Below, piece after piece: positions 52,226-61,373 of a stretch of 64,000 nucleotides of DNA (the first letter of the stretch is position 1; the number at the start of each line of letters is the position of its first letter). Position numbers and translations under genes: made by a program. The stretch covers positions 248,001-312,000 of the forward strand of contig JAXQGB010000014.1 of the NCBI GenBank assembly GCA_034331105.1, given 5' to 3'. The notes below the pieces were generated by a model. It had not been told where the DNA came from. It did not search any database and was given only the letters and a program-made list of their open reading frames with translations. Source of the stretch: Caenicola sp034331105 (lineage in GTDB: Bacteria; Synergistota; Synergistia; Synergistales; Synergistaceae).

Positions 52226-52852
52226 ATGAAGACTATATTTCTTATCATGTCATTTATTTTGCTTGGAACAATGGCTAACATCTCAGAGGCTGTTACTTCC
52301 GACATCATGCTCACCTCTCCGGAAACAGAGGGCGGGAAAAGCGTTCTTCAGGCCATCTCGGAGAGGTCATCTGCCGCTCAGGCAGCATTCACAGAGAAAG
52401 AGCCTTCGCTCAAAGAACTCTCTACCCTCGTATGGGCGGCAACCGGCAAAAACAGGGACGGCAAAGGCTGGACAGTACCATTCGCAATGGGATCCGATCC
52501 CTACATCAGCCTGTATGTCCTTCTTAAAAGCGGCGCATATCTCTATGATCCGGGGAAAAATATGCTTAAGCTCCTTTCAGACAAAAATTCCCTCTCCCGA
52601 GCCGCCGGACAGAAATTCATCGGAACAGCTCCTTCTATTTTCGTATTTGCAACAAAGGGAAGCGGTCCGCGCGTAGAGGGATGGGCAGAAACGGCGGTAG
52701 GAGCAATGACACAGAATGTCTACCTTGCCGCAGGAGCATTGGGCATGAAGACACGTTACGTTCAGTCCTTCAACAGGGAGACATTGATAAACCTGCTGAA
52801 CATCGGTCCGCTTTCAAGGATAATTGCAATAATGCCCGTAGGATTCCAATAA
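52226..52852 (+). CDS. Exported nitroreductase/SagB-type flavoprotein
   Basis: A 208-aa protein with a signal peptide (MKTIFLIMSFILLGTMANIS). The nitroreductase-like fold shows SVLQAISERSSAAQAAF (FMN-site start; family RxSxR is reduced here), LSTLVWAATGKNRDG, PFAMGSDPYISLYVLLKSG and GAMTQNVYLAAGALGMKTRYV. It resembles SagB/ThcOx-type enzymes as stand-alone proteins. AGGAGG precedes the ATG. Flavin loading would have to happen before or after export, which makes the secreted form notable. Substrate unknown. Confidence 0.75.
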   Translation: MKTIFLIMSFILLGTMANISEAVTSDIMLTSPETEGGKSVLQAISERSSAAQAAFTEKEPSLKELSTLVWAATGKNRDGKGWTVPFAMGSDPYISLYVLLKSGAYLYDPGKNMLKLLSDKNSLSRAAGQKFIGTAPSIFVFATKGSGPRVEGWAETAVGAMTQNVYLAAGALGMKTRYVQSFNRETLINLLNIGPLSRIIAIMPVGFQ

Positions 52853-52876
52853 GGTAATTAAAACAGGCCAAAAACT

Positions 52877-52923
52877 AAAGAGCCTGACGGCCATGTCTCT
52901 GGATGCCTGCCCGGCTCTTTTTT
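52877..52923. terminator. Rho-independent terminator
   Basis: An 8-bp AAAGAGCC/GGCTCTTT stem with a long loop is followed by TTT. It closes the nitroreductase gene and lies at the 3' end of the convergent ybaK. Confidence 0.65.
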
Positions 52924-52924
52924 A

Positions 52925-53404
52925 TTATCTTACGATCCCGGCTGTTTTAGCTTCGGTGACAGCTATAAGGTCATCAGGATTCAGTTTAAAGAGAAGTCCT
53001 CTCTGCCCTGCATTCACAGTTATAAATTCAAACATGCGCGCGCTTTCATCTATAAAAACCGGATACTTCTTTTTTGTCCCAAGTGGGGAACAGCCGCCTC
53101 TTACGTACCCTGTAAGTGGCTGGACCTCTTTTAGCGGGACAAGTTCAGTACTCTTGTTTCCGCTTGCCGAAGAGAGAGCCTTGAAATCGAGTTCTCTGCC
53201 CGCAGGCAGACAGACCATCATTACACCTGTTTTATCCCCTCTGGCACAGAGTGTCTTGAAAGTCTGTTCCTCCGGCACGCCCGTCTTTAATGCCGCATCC
53301 TCCGCAGAGAGCGCGCTTTCATCGACCTCGTACCCGATCAGCTCAAACTGTATCTTTGCGTTTTCCAATATCCTGACTGCGTTAGTCTTTTTTACAGAAG
53401 CCAT
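52925..53404 (-). CDS. ybaK: Cys-tRNA(Pro) deacylase YbaK/EbsC
   Basis: A trans-editing enzyme (159 aa) that removes Cys from mischarged tRNA-Pro. It has the YbaK fold: AVRILENAKIQFELIGY, FKTLCARGDKTGVMMVCLPAGREL with the key Lys, GYVRGGCSPLGTKKKYPVFID (GGxSPxG) and the TVNAGQRGLLFKLNP turn. GGGGG lies 8 nt before the ATG. It stands alone between convergent and divergent neighbours. Confidence 0.92.
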   Translation of the reverse strand: MASVKKTNAVRILENAKIQFELIGYEVDESALSAEDAALKTGVPEEQTFKTLCARGDKTGVMMVCLPAGRELDFKALSSASGNKSTELVPLKEVQPLTGYVRGGCSPLGTKKKYPVFIDESARMFEFITVNAGQRGLLFKLNPDDLIAVTEAKTAGIVR

Positions 53405-53472
53405 ATCAATACCCCCAATGCAGTATATAATAAAGTATAGCGCAACTATTTAAGTGTGGAAGAGGGATATTC

Positions 53473-53865
53473 ATGGAAGGTTTTTTTGACGGAGCCTCAA
53501 GAGGCAATCCGGGAAAAGCAGGAGCCGGTGCTCTTATGATAAATGACGAAGGAAAAGTCGTATGGGAAACATCCCGTTTTCTTGGGGAAAAAACGAACAA
53601 CGAAGCAGAATACATGGCTTTGATACTCCTGCTCAAAGCGGCAAAGGAGCACGGGGTCAGATCGCTCAGGGTCTTCGGTGACAGCAAATTGGTGGTCAGC
53701 CAGGTCTCACGGCAGTGGAAGATCAACCTTCCCCACCTGCGCCTCCTGGCACAGCAGGCCTGGGAACTGGCCGATGGGATGGACATCTCTTACCACTGGA
53801 TACCAAGGGATCAGAACAAAAGAGCGGACATACTTTCCAACGAAGGCATAGACGGCGCAAGATAA
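53473..53865 (+). CDS. Ribonuclease HI-family protein
   Basis: A short RNase HI-like enzyme (130 aa) degrading RNA in RNA-DNA hybrids. The catalytic acidic set is D6 in FFDGASRGNPG, Glu in NNEAEYMALILLL, Asp in VFGDSKLVV and Asp in NKRADILSN. It lacks the basic protrusion of E. coli RNase HI, as in many small homologues. GAAGAGGGATATTC precedes the ATG. Confidence 0.88.
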   Translation: MEGFFDGASRGNPGKAGAGALMINDEGKVVWETSRFLGEKTNNEAEYMALILLLKAAKEHGVRSLRVFGDSKLVVSQVSRQWKINLPHLRLLAQQAWELADGMDISYHWIPRDQNKRADILSNEGIDGAR

Positions 53866-53882
53866 TTTTCTTAATAAACGTT

Positions 53883-53928
53883 GAGCGGACTGAATGGTCA
53901 TCCCTAAAAATGACCAGGCAGCCCGCTC
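53883..53928. terminator. Rho-independent terminator
   Basis: The outer stem GAGCGG/CCGCTC and inner stem TGGTCA/TGACCA are followed by TGTTTTATTA. It separates the RNase HI gene from the convergent paaK-like gene. Confidence 0.75.
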
Positions 53929-53954
53929 TGTTTTATTATCTTCTTTATTGAGAA

Positions 53955-55184
53955 CTATCCCCTGTTGTCTATTACCCTTTTGGTCTTCTTCTCGCTCCTG
54001 GGGAGCTCGCCTATCTTCATAACTTCAGGTATGACTTTTATTCCAAGCCCTGATTTACAGGCTCTCTCCAGCTCCTTCTCAAGCTCTTCCCGGTCAACCC
54101 CTTCGAAGGCCTCTGCCTGCACGATCATTCTGTCCCTAAGGTCTTCGTTGTCCAGTATTATCCTGTACTCGCTGGAAAATCCTTCTATGTTTCGAAGTAT
54201 CTCCTCCACCTGCGCCGGATATATATTAGTTCCCTTGACCTTGATCATGTCGTCACTTCTCCCGACGATCCTGTCCAGCCTCGGGAATGGCGAACCGCAC
54301 GGGCATGCGCCCGGGATGATACGTGAAATATCGTGAGTCCTGTAGCGGATAAGCGGAGCAGCTTCTTTCCTGAAGGTCGTTATGACGATCTCTCCCTGCT
54401 CTCCGTCAGGAAGCACCTTGCCTGTTGCCGGGTCAATTATTTCGCAATAGATGAAATCATTGAAATAGTGCATCCCAGTATGTTCCGGACAGTCTATCGC
54501 TATTCCCGGTCCGTATATTTCAGTAAGCCCGTAAATATCAAAGAACTCAATGCCCAGGCTCTGGTAGATGCGGTCACGCACCTTATCTCCCCATCTTTCG
54601 GATCCAAATATACCCTTTTTCAGTTTGATCTCGCTCCGCATCTCCCTGCGGTCGACCTCTTCGGCAATAAGGAGCCCGTATGAGGATGTTCCTATGAGTA
54701 CCGATGCCTCAAGGTCTCTCATAAGCTGGAGCTGCCTGTCGGTGTTTCCGCTTCCGGTAGGGATGACCATAGCTCCAAGGCGTTCAGCTCCGGCCTGGAA
54801 ACCAAGGCCCGCAGTCCACAGGCCGAATCCGGGAGTTACCTGCACCCTGTCTTCCCTTGTTACTCCGGCGAACTGGTAGCATCTTTCCATCATGACTGCC
54901 CAGTCTTCAAGGTCCTGGCTGCTGTATGGGAGGATCACCGGTATGCCTGTCGTTCCCGAAGAAGAGTGCACCCTTACTATACGGTCATTCGGGACACACT
55001 GCATTCCCATGGGGTACGCGTCCCGGAGGTCCTGTTTAGTTGTGAAAGGCAGCGATTCAAACTGGTCTTTCGTCATCAGGGTGTTAACAGGGATACCGCT
55101 GTACTTTTCAATATACATCGGACTGAACTTTGCTACTCTTCTCACCTGGGCAAAACACTGGCTCATTATTGACAATTCATTCAT
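53955..55184 (-). CDS. Phenylacetate-CoA ligase family
   Basis: AMP-forming aryl-acyl-CoA ligase of the PaaK type (409 aa). Motifs: RVHSSSGTTGIPVILPYS (P-loop), GFGLWTAGLGFQAGAERLG, IYGLTEIYGPG, PLIRYRTHDI, GRSDDMIKVKGTNIYPAQVE. It lies next to iorBA, sharing the strand. It can activate phenylacetate and related acids, or run toward ATP with CoA-ester in fermenters. Upstream is iorB after 74 nt. In amino-acid fermenting bacteria this pairing suggests aromatic amino acid degradation. Confidence 0.9.
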   Translation of the reverse strand: MNELSIMSQCFAQVRRVAKFSPMYIEKYSGIPVNTLMTKDQFESLPFTTKQDLRDAYPMGMQCVPNDRIVRVHSSSGTTGIPVILPYSSQDLEDWAVMMERCYQFAGVTREDRVQVTPGFGLWTAGLGFQAGAERLGAMVIPTGSGNTDRQLQLMRDLEASVLIGTSSYGLLIAEEVDRREMRSEIKLKKGIFGSERWGDKVRDRIYQSLGIEFFDIYGLTEIYGPGIAIDCPEHTGMHYFNDFIYCEIIDPATGKVLPDGEQGEIVITTFRKEAAPLIRYRTHDISRIIPGACPCGSPFPRLDRIVGRSDDMIKVKGTNIYPAQVEEILRNIEGFSSEYRIILDNEDLRDRMIVQAEAFEGVDREELEKELERACKSGLGIKVIPEVMKIGELPRSEKKTKRVIDNRG

Positions 55185-55258
55185 TGCTCTCAGCTCCGCT
55201 CTTCTGATTACTTAATTTCTTAAGTTTGTATCTTCTGAAAAAATAATAACGATATAGT

Positions 55259-55852
55259 TTAAAGCTGTTTTCTGGCTGCCTCTGCTCCCATATGGAAAGC
55301 TTTTCTGTTGATCTCCAAAAGCCTTGGCTTTATGCAGCACTCCATTGCTTCCCTTATCTCATCTTCTTCAAAAGGCAGTATCCCCGCTCCGACTGAAAAG
55401 CCAAGCAGGACGATGTTGAGCGTCCTCGCATCTCCGGCCTCTATTGCCATAGGAGCAGCGTTGATGTAAAACCCCCTGGCGATGTTATTTTTGATCGCGC
55501 TAAGGTATTCATCACAATGATACTCGCCCTGACGGAGCACAACGTTTGTAGGGATTATGCAGTCAACGTTCACTACCGCAGACGCGGCGGGCTTAAGCCT
55601 GTTGAGCTGTCTTGCCGCCTCGGCAAGTTCGAATCCTATCAGGACATCAGCGTGACGAAGGGGGATCACAGGCGATACATCCTGAGATCCGATCCTGATG
55701 TGGCTTGATACGGAACCGCCCCTCTGTGCCATACCGATCGTCTCTGAAGTCCGGACGAAGAGTCCCCTTCTCTGGGCCGCTTCAGAAAGGATCTTTGAAG
55801 CGAGCAGTGTACCCTGGCCGCCCACACCTGCTACCACTATACTGCTAAACAT
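55259..55852 (-). CDS. iorB: Indolepyruvate:ferredoxin oxidoreductase beta subunit
   Basis: Beta/gamma-type subunit (197 aa) carrying the 2-oxoacid oxidoreductase gamma domain. The start SIVVAGVGGQGTLLASKIL is diagnostic, followed by RTSETIGMAQRGGSVSSHIR and a C-terminal helical region. It overlaps the iorA stop by 8 nt. With IorA it oxidises aryl-2-oxo acids (indolepyruvate, phenylpyruvate) to aryl-acetyl-CoA, reducing ferredoxin. Confidence 0.94.
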   Translation of the reverse strand: MFSSIVVAGVGGQGTLLASKILSEAAQRRGLFVRTSETIGMAQRGGSVSSHIRIGSQDVSPVIPLRHADVLIGFELAEAARQLNRLKPAASAVVNVDCIIPTNVVLRQGEYHCDEYLSAIKNNIARGFYINAAPMAIEAGDARTLNIVLLGFSVGAGILPFEEDEIREAMECCIKPRLLEINRKAFHMGAEAARKQL

Positions 55853-57638
55853 TTCGATCGACCCTCTTTATGGCGCCGACAGGACAGACCGTCACACAAA
55901 GAGAACAGTCTGTGCATATCGACTCGTTAATTAAGACCTTTCCGTCTTTTCCAACAGACATTGCGGGACATCCCAGCTGTTTTATGCATTTCAGGCACCC
56001 TATGCACGCCTCGTTGACTCTGCGTACAGTCACGGGAAGTTTGATGAGGGCAATGCAGGGCGCTTTTGCTATTACTGCCGAAGGCCCGTTGTATTCAAGT
56101 GCATTCTTGAAGGCATCGACCGTCTCTTCGTATTTAAAGGGATCTACTGTCGATATGTGCTCCACACCGCATGCCATAAGCATCTTTTCAATATCCAGGG
56201 GTTTCGCCGGCATGCCCATTGCGGTCCTTCCGGTCCCCGGATGAGGCTGTCCGCCAGTCATTGCAGTGGTATGGTTATCCAGCACCGCTATAGTTATGTC
56301 AGTGTTCTGATAGACCGCGTTGATGATCCCGGGAATTCCCGTGTGGAAAAATGTCGAGTCACCTATGAATGCAATGCACTTAGTTCCTTTTTCGGCAAGT
56401 TTGATACCCTGGGCAATAGTTATACCGGCACCCATGCATAGACAGGTATCCACAGTGTTCAGGGGTGCGGCGTTCCCAAGTGTGTAGCAGCCGATATCCC
56501 CGCAGTATACTGTCTTTTCATAGTTTTTGGCTGCTGTTTTGGCAGCGTAGAAAGAGGCCCTGTGCGGACATCCGGCACAAAGCACCGGCGGCCTCACGGG
56601 AAGTTTGGGGATTTCGACCATGGCAGGGTCTGCGATTTCTGCTCCAGCAAACTTAAGCAGTGTATTTTTTATCGATTCAAAACTGTACTCCCCGTTACAT
56701 GGCATACCGCCTGTCATTTTGCCAAATATCTCATTTTTCCCCGCTGATACAAGAAGCAGCTGCTCCTCCAACACAGGATCGAGCTCTTCGACCACCATGA
56801 CCTGATCGACCGAGGACAAAAATTCCTCTGCAAGGCTTAGCGGAAGTGGGTATGGTGTACCGACCTTGAATACCGTCAGGTCGAGATCAAATTCTTTTAT
56901 TACTTCCATTGCATAAAGGTAGGATATCCCCGAAACAGCGATACCTTTCTTTCCTCCCTTGATGATCCTGTTGAAGGGAAGCGTGCTGAATTTATCAGAG
57001 ATAAGCTTTTGCTTTTGTTCCAGCTCGCCATGTTTCCTATAGGAAAGGGCAGGGAAGATTATCCAGTCCGGTTTTTTTTCAAAACCTGCGGCAGGCCTGG
57101 GACCCGGATCATTCTCGAGATCCACCGTTGCGCTTGCATGACAGACCCTTGTCGTTGGTCTTAGAAATACTGGGAGCTTAAACTCTTCAGAGAGGTCGAA
57201 TGCAGATGAGACCATCTGATAGGCTTCTTCGGGAGAAGACGGGTCAAACACCGGCAGATTCGCAAATTTTGCGAAGTGTCTCGTATCCTGCTCAGTCTGT
57301 GAAGACCACGGGCCCGGATCGTCTGCAACTACTACGACCATGCCTCCTTCGACACCAACGTAAGAAAGGCTCATGAGAGGGTCGGCAGCAACGTTCAGTC
57401 CTACCTGCTTCATTGTGACCATAGATCTCGCTCCTGCATAGGCAGCTCCGGCAGCAACTTCCATTGCCGTTTTTTCGTTCGTCGACCACTGGACTTCTAT
57501 TCCGGGGATCTTCTCACTCAGGAGCGTCTCGATTATTTCTGTCGAAGGAGTACCAGGGTAGCCTGAGACGACACTGACTCCTGCTTTGGCAGCGCCAAGG
57601 GCTATCGCCTCGTTGCCCATACAGACTCTTTTGGTCAT
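55845..57638 (-). CDS. iorA: Indolepyruvate:ferredoxin oxidoreductase alpha subunit
   Basis: TPP enzyme subunit (597 aa). The N-terminal pyrimidine domain has GNEAIALGAAKAGVSVVSGYPGTPSTEI, and the TPP domain shows LCAGCPHRASF, CGDIGCYTLG and CLCMGAGITIAQG. Two C-terminal ferredoxin motifs are CIGC-LKC (CX2CX2CX5CP) and CTDCSLCVTVCP (CX2CX2CX3CP). GAGGAGGG precedes the ATG. It heads the iorA-iorB-paaK unit. Reaction: aryl-2-oxo acid + CoA + 2 Fd(ox) to aryl-acetyl-CoA + CO2 + 2 Fd(red). Confidence 0.95.
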   Translation of the reverse strand: MTKRVCMGNEAIALGAAKAGVSVVSGYPGTPSTEIIETLLSEKIPGIEVQWSTNEKTAMEVAAGAAYAGARSMVTMKQVGLNVAADPLMSLSYVGVEGGMVVVVADDPGPWSSQTEQDTRHFAKFANLPVFDPSSPEEAYQMVSSAFDLSEEFKLPVFLRPTTRVCHASATVDLENDPGPRPAAGFEKKPDWIIFPALSYRKHGELEQKQKLISDKFSTLPFNRIIKGGKKGIAVSGISYLYAMEVIKEFDLDLTVFKVGTPYPLPLSLAEEFLSSVDQVMVVEELDPVLEEQLLLVSAGKNEIFGKMTGGMPCNGEYSFESIKNTLLKFAGAEIADPAMVEIPKLPVRPPVLCAGCPHRASFYAAKTAAKNYEKTVYCGDIGCYTLGNAAPLNTVDTCLCMGAGITIAQGIKLAEKGTKCIAFIGDSTFFHTGIPGIINAVYQNTDITIAVLDNHTTAMTGGQPHPGTGRTAMGMPAKPLDIEKMLMACGVEHISTVDPFKYEETVDAFKNALEYNGPSAVIAKAPCIALIKLPVTVRRVNEACIGCLKCIKQLGCPAMSVGKDGKVLINESICTDCSLCVTVCPVGAIKRVDRNV

Positions 57639-57665
57639 TTAAAGCCCTCCTCAATGTGCAAAAGA

Positions 57666-57689
57666 AGCCTGCCATAGAAATGACAGGCT
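57666..57689 (-). terminator. Hairpin upstream of iorA, probable MATE terminator
   Basis: AGCCTG/CAGGCT with inner CA/TG pairs is followed on the minus strand by TTCTTTTGC. It lies between the MATE gene and iorA. A second perfect 8-bp hairpin (GGAAGAGG/CCTCTTCC) is at 57765-57784. No coding frame is evident in this gap of about 200 nt. Confidence 0.5.
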
Positions 57690-57840
57690 CCTGATAATCT
57701 TAAGAGTGTTCAATGCCTGGTCTATTCTATTCTGCGTTTCTTCTGACTGACTCTTCTCTCTGTGGGAAGAGGCTATCCTCTTCCTGCCAGAATGTTTATA
57801 GCATTTTAAAAAATAAAGTCAAGCCAAAAGAGGTTTATAT

Positions 57841-59241
57841 TTACGGTACCTTTGGGTTTTCCATGTCACGCTTTAACTTCCGGAGCAGTATCCATGAAAA
57901 GAGTCCTGTCATCAAGGCAGCTCCAAAAGATGATATCGGCTGGAACCACCATATGTTGTCAAGTGAGAGTGTTCGCGACAAAAAGAGAGCCGTCGGAACA
58001 CGAACTATCAGAGAGCGGAATATCTGCGTTATAAGTCCATAAGTTGAAAACCCTGTAGCAACAAAAAGAGAGTTGTAAATTACGCTGTATATCACCATTG
58101 GATAACCCGCTATCGTTATTCGTATAGCCTGGGCGGCTACCCTTGCGATCTCCTCTGTCGGCTTGAAAAGACCAATGACGGGGAATGGAAAAAGGCAAAC
58201 CAGTAAACCAAGACCTCCCGTAATAACAGCACTGATGATGAGTGCAGACCTGATCCCTTTTTTCATCCTGGGAAGGTCTCCTTTGCCGTAGTTATAGGAT
58301 AAGAAAGGCACCAACGCATCGTTTATCCCCAAAAGGGTGTTGAATGCGAGGTCCTCAACACGCAGTCCAACCATCCACGCGGCAACGGCCCTCGATCCGA
58401 AAGTTCCTGAGAGTATCCCATTTACGCTCCCCATCCCAAGTGCAACGCTTGCGGTTGAAAGAGTGACAGGGAACCCTATCCTTGTGATCTTCCCCCATAG
58501 AGGTATCATGGAAAGTCTGATGTGTGGTTTGAAGGGGACCTGTATGTCGCTCTCAGACCTGAGTTTTTTTATAAGATAGAGGATACCCGCCAGCCTTCCT
58601 ATAAAGGTCGCTGCAGCCGCCCCTGTCATTCCCCATCCGAGGGTAAATATGAATATGGGGTCCAGCACAATATTTATCCCGTTTGCGATAAGGAAATATT
58701 TGAGTGGCACCATTGTATTTCCCTGGCATCTGAAGACAGAGTTCACCACATAAGAATAGCTTATCAGTATGAAAGTCGGTGGTATCCACATATTATAAAG
58801 CCATGCCTGGCGAAGTGTTTCGGCATCAGATGCGCCAAGGGCCCCGAAAAACATATTCGAGGTGTAGGGAAAAAGAAACGGTATCCAGATGATGCACAGC
58901 ATATATGCAAATCCCATTCCTGCAAGCGCAGTGCTCCTTGCCTCTTCAAGATTCCCTTCTCCCAGTCTCCTGCCGCATAGTGCAGTCATCCCGTTCCCCA
59001 CTCCCTCCAGAATAGCAAATACTCCTATCTGGACAGGGAATGTATAAGAGATCGCGGTCATATGGCTCTCTCCCAACCATGAGATAAAAACCGTATCTAC
59101 AAGATGAAAAAGAGTATGGAAGAGCACCATCGCTATGGATGGTATCGACAGTTTTACAAGTGTGCTGAGTACAGGACCCCTGCCCAGGTCTGCCTTGCCC
59201 CTGAGCCATGTCATCCTCTTCATTGTCTTCAATAATTTCAT
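57841..59241 (-). CDS. MATE-family efflux transporter
   Basis: Twelve-helix cation-coupled multidrug transporter (466 aa). The two-lobed repeat is visible: GRGPVLSTLVKLSIPSIAMVL and LVDTVFISWLGE in the first lobe, and GFPVTLSTASVALGMGSVNG with FLSYNYGKGDLPR in the second. GGGG lies 7-8 nt before the ATG at 59241, so the TTG at 59283 is not used. It is divergent from ptb-buk and followed by the ior operon on the same strand. Confidence 0.9.
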   Translation of the reverse strand: MKLLKTMKRMTWLRGKADLGRGPVLSTLVKLSIPSIAMVLFHTLFHLVDTVFISWLGESHMTAISYTFPVQIGVFAILEGVGNGMTALCGRRLGEGNLEEARSTALAGMGFAYMLCIIWIPFLFPYTSNMFFGALGASDAETLRQAWLYNMWIPPTFILISYSYVVNSVFRCQGNTMVPLKYFLIANGINIVLDPIFIFTLGWGMTGAAAATFIGRLAGILYLIKKLRSESDIQVPFKPHIRLSMIPLWGKITRIGFPVTLSTASVALGMGSVNGILSGTFGSRAVAAWMVGLRVEDLAFNTLLGINDALVPFLSYNYGKGDLPRMKKGIRSALIISAVITGGLGLLVCLFPFPVIGLFKPTEEIARVAAQAIRITIAGYPMVIYSVIYNSLFVATGFSTYGLITQIFRSLIVRVPTALFLSRTLSLDNIWWFQPISSFGAALMTGLFSWILLRKLKRDMENPKVP

Positions 59242-59327
59242 TAAGATTCCCCTTGTGGAAATATTCGGTCTATTATAATGCAAAACCGACCTGAGATATT
59301 ATAATGTTGAGTAAAGGGGGTGTATTT

Positions 59328-60242
59328 ATGTTTAAAAGGTTCATTGAGATCATGAACAGCAGCGGGTGCCTTGCAGGAAGCAAAGTTGTCCTGGCTGCTG
59401 CCGATGCAGACAGTATTGAGGCCATAAGGCTCGCAATGAAGAGGGGCCTGGGAAGAGCTATACTTACAGGAGACAGTGAATTGATACTTCCGGCGGTAAA
59501 AGAGGCAGGGATCTCTGATAAAGTGGAAATAATCCACGCGGAGTCCCTCTCATCTGCCGCGGCCATCGCAGTTCAGTGCGTAAGGGACGGAAAGGGCGAT
59601 GCCCTGATGAAAGGCCTGATCAACACTTCTGATTTCCTTAAAGCTGTGCTGGACAGGGAAAACGGCCTCAGGACAGGACGCCTTCTCACCCATCTTGCGA
59701 TAATGGAAATACCCGGGGAAAATCACCTCTCTTTCTGCACGGACAGCGGATTCAACGTTGCACCGAACCTTGACCAGAAAAAACAGATACTAAGAAACGC
59801 GCTGGAAGCTATAAGCGCACTTGGCTACGAACACGTAAACGCTGCATGCATAGCAGCAAACGAAAAAGTCGATCCACATGTCCAGTCCACAGTGGATGCA
59901 GCAGGACTTGTAAAAGCATGGGAAAACGGGGAATTTGACGACCTGCCCTGCACATGTACGGTCGAAGGGCCGATGGCGATCGATGTCGTAGCATCACAGA
60001 AGTATGCGGAACACAAGGGAATAAAGAGCAAGATAGCCGGCAAGGTGGACCTCACCCTGGTCCCGAACATAGAATGCGGAAACGTCCACTGCAAAACGCT
60101 CGTCCACTACTGCCACGCTCAGATGGCGGGGCTGGTCCTCGGCGCAATGGTCCCGATAGTCCTTGTCTCAAGGTCTGATCCGCCTGAATCGAAATTCCTG
60201 AGCATGGCGCTTGCATGTATCATTTCCGGGGGGATGAAGTAG
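59328..60242 (+). CDS. ptb: Phosphate butyryltransferase
   Basis: Exchanges phosphate with acyl-CoA to give acyl phosphate (304 aa). It shows the Ptb/Pta fold: VVLAAADADSIEAIRLAMKRG, GDALMKGLINTSDFLKAVLDRENGL, FCTDSGFNVAPNLDQK and EGPMAIDVVAS, ending VPIVLVSRSDPPESK. AAAGGGGG is the Shine-Dalgarno before the ATG at 59328. The stop overlaps the buk region closely (2 nt gap to its ATG). With Buk it makes ATP from butyryl- or branched/aryl acyl-CoA. Confidence 0.93.
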   Translation: MFKRFIEIMNSSGCLAGSKVVLAAADADSIEAIRLAMKRGLGRAILTGDSELILPAVKEAGISDKVEIIHAESLSSAAAIAVQCVRDGKGDALMKGLINTSDFLKAVLDRENGLRTGRLLTHLAIMEIPGENHLSFCTDSGFNVAPNLDQKKQILRNALEAISALGYEHVNAACIAANEKVDPHVQSTVDAAGLVKAWENGEFDDLPCTCTVEGPMAIDVVASQKYAEHKGIKSKIAGKVDLTLVPNIECGNVHCKTLVHYCHAQMAGLVLGAMVPIVLVSRSDPPESKFLSMALACIISGGMK

Positions 60243-60244
60243 CT

Positions 60245-61321
60245 ATGCACAGGATACTCGCTGTTAACCCCGGATCGACTTCAACAAAGATCGCGGTATT
60301 CGAAAACGGAGAAGAGATCCTGAAAGAGAATATTCCCGTTGACCATGGACTGATCTCAGAGTTTAAATGCGTTCTTGACCAGCTTGAGCACAGATTCGAC
60401 CTCATCAAAAGGACCCTTATTGACAAAGGTGTCAAACCGGACATTTTTGACGCTGTGGTCGGAAGAGGCGGCATACTTGCACCCATGCCAAGCGGCACGT
60501 ATATTGTGACAGAAGATATGACAGATTACCTTAAAGAGGCTCCCAGAGGCGAACACGCATCAAACCTAGGAGCGTTCATTGCAAAAAAATTCGCAGATCT
60601 GTCAGGATGTGAAGCTTATATCGTTGATCCTGTCTCGGTAGATGAACTCACCGATGTGGCAAGGATCTCCGGCGCACCCGAGATCAAAAGGTCCAGCCTC
60701 GTCCATGCGCTCAACCAGAAAGCTGTTGCAAGAAAGGTCGCGGCTGACCTTGGGAAAAAATATGAAGACTGCAGGTTCGTGGTAGCCCATCTCGGAACGG
60801 GCATCACCATCGGAGCCCATTGCAGCGGTAAGATCGTTGATGTTATAGGGGCAAAAGCGGACGGTCCATTCTCCCCTGAACGAGCCGGAGGGCTTCCCGT
60901 CGGGGAACTCGTCGATCTTATCTTCAGCGGAAAGTACACCGAAGCAGAACTTAAGAAAAAACTGCTTTCAGGATGGGGGCTGGTCGCCTATCTGGGAACG
61001 CGTGACATAAGGGAAGTCTTCAAAATGGCAGAAAAGGATCCGGAAGCCGCTATAGTCCTGGAAGCTTTTGTATATCAGATCGCAAAAGGTATTGGAGAAC
61101 TGTGCACGGTGCTGGACGGTGAGATCGATTCGATCATCCTGACAGGGGGCATGGCATACTCTGACCGACTGATGGAAATGCTTCTGAAAAAAATAAAATT
61201 TCTTGCTCCTATAGTCACGGTACCCGGAGAGAACGAACTGGAAGCGCTTTACAAAGGAGCAGAAAGGATACTCCTTAAAGATGAAAGGCCAAGGCTTTAC
61301 CCCGGCGGAGAATATATCTGA
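60245..61321 (+). CDS. buk: Butyrate kinase
   Basis: Acetate/propionate kinase-family enzyme (358 aa) making ATP from butyryl phosphate. Features: AVNPGSTSTKIAVFENG at the N-terminus, GRGGILAPMPSGTYIV, VVAHLGTGITIGAHCSGKIVD, GPFSPERAGGLPVGELVDL and LTGGMAYSDRL. It begins 2 nt after ptb, with GGGGGG and GATGAAG upstream. The pair is a classic fermentation module, likely for branched-chain or aromatic acyl-CoA as well as butyryl-CoA. Confidence 0.94.
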   Translation: MHRILAVNPGSTSTKIAVFENGEEILKENIPVDHGLISEFKCVLDQLEHRFDLIKRTLIDKGVKPDIFDAVVGRGGILAPMPSGTYIVTEDMTDYLKEAPRGEHASNLGAFIAKKFADLSGCEAYIVDPVSVDELTDVARISGAPEIKRSSLVHALNQKAVARKVAADLGKKYEDCRFVVAHLGTGITIGAHCSGKIVDVIGAKADGPFSPERAGGLPVGELVDLIFSGKYTEAELKKKLLSGWGLVAYLGTRDIREVFKMAEKDPEAAIVLEAFVYQIAKGIGELCTVLDGEIDSIILTGGMAYSDRLMEMLLKKIKFLAPIVTVPGENELEALYKGAERILLKDERPRLYPGGEYI

Positions 61322-61373
61322 CAAAAAATAATCCAAATGATCTGTAAAATCAAATCATTACAGATAATACGGT

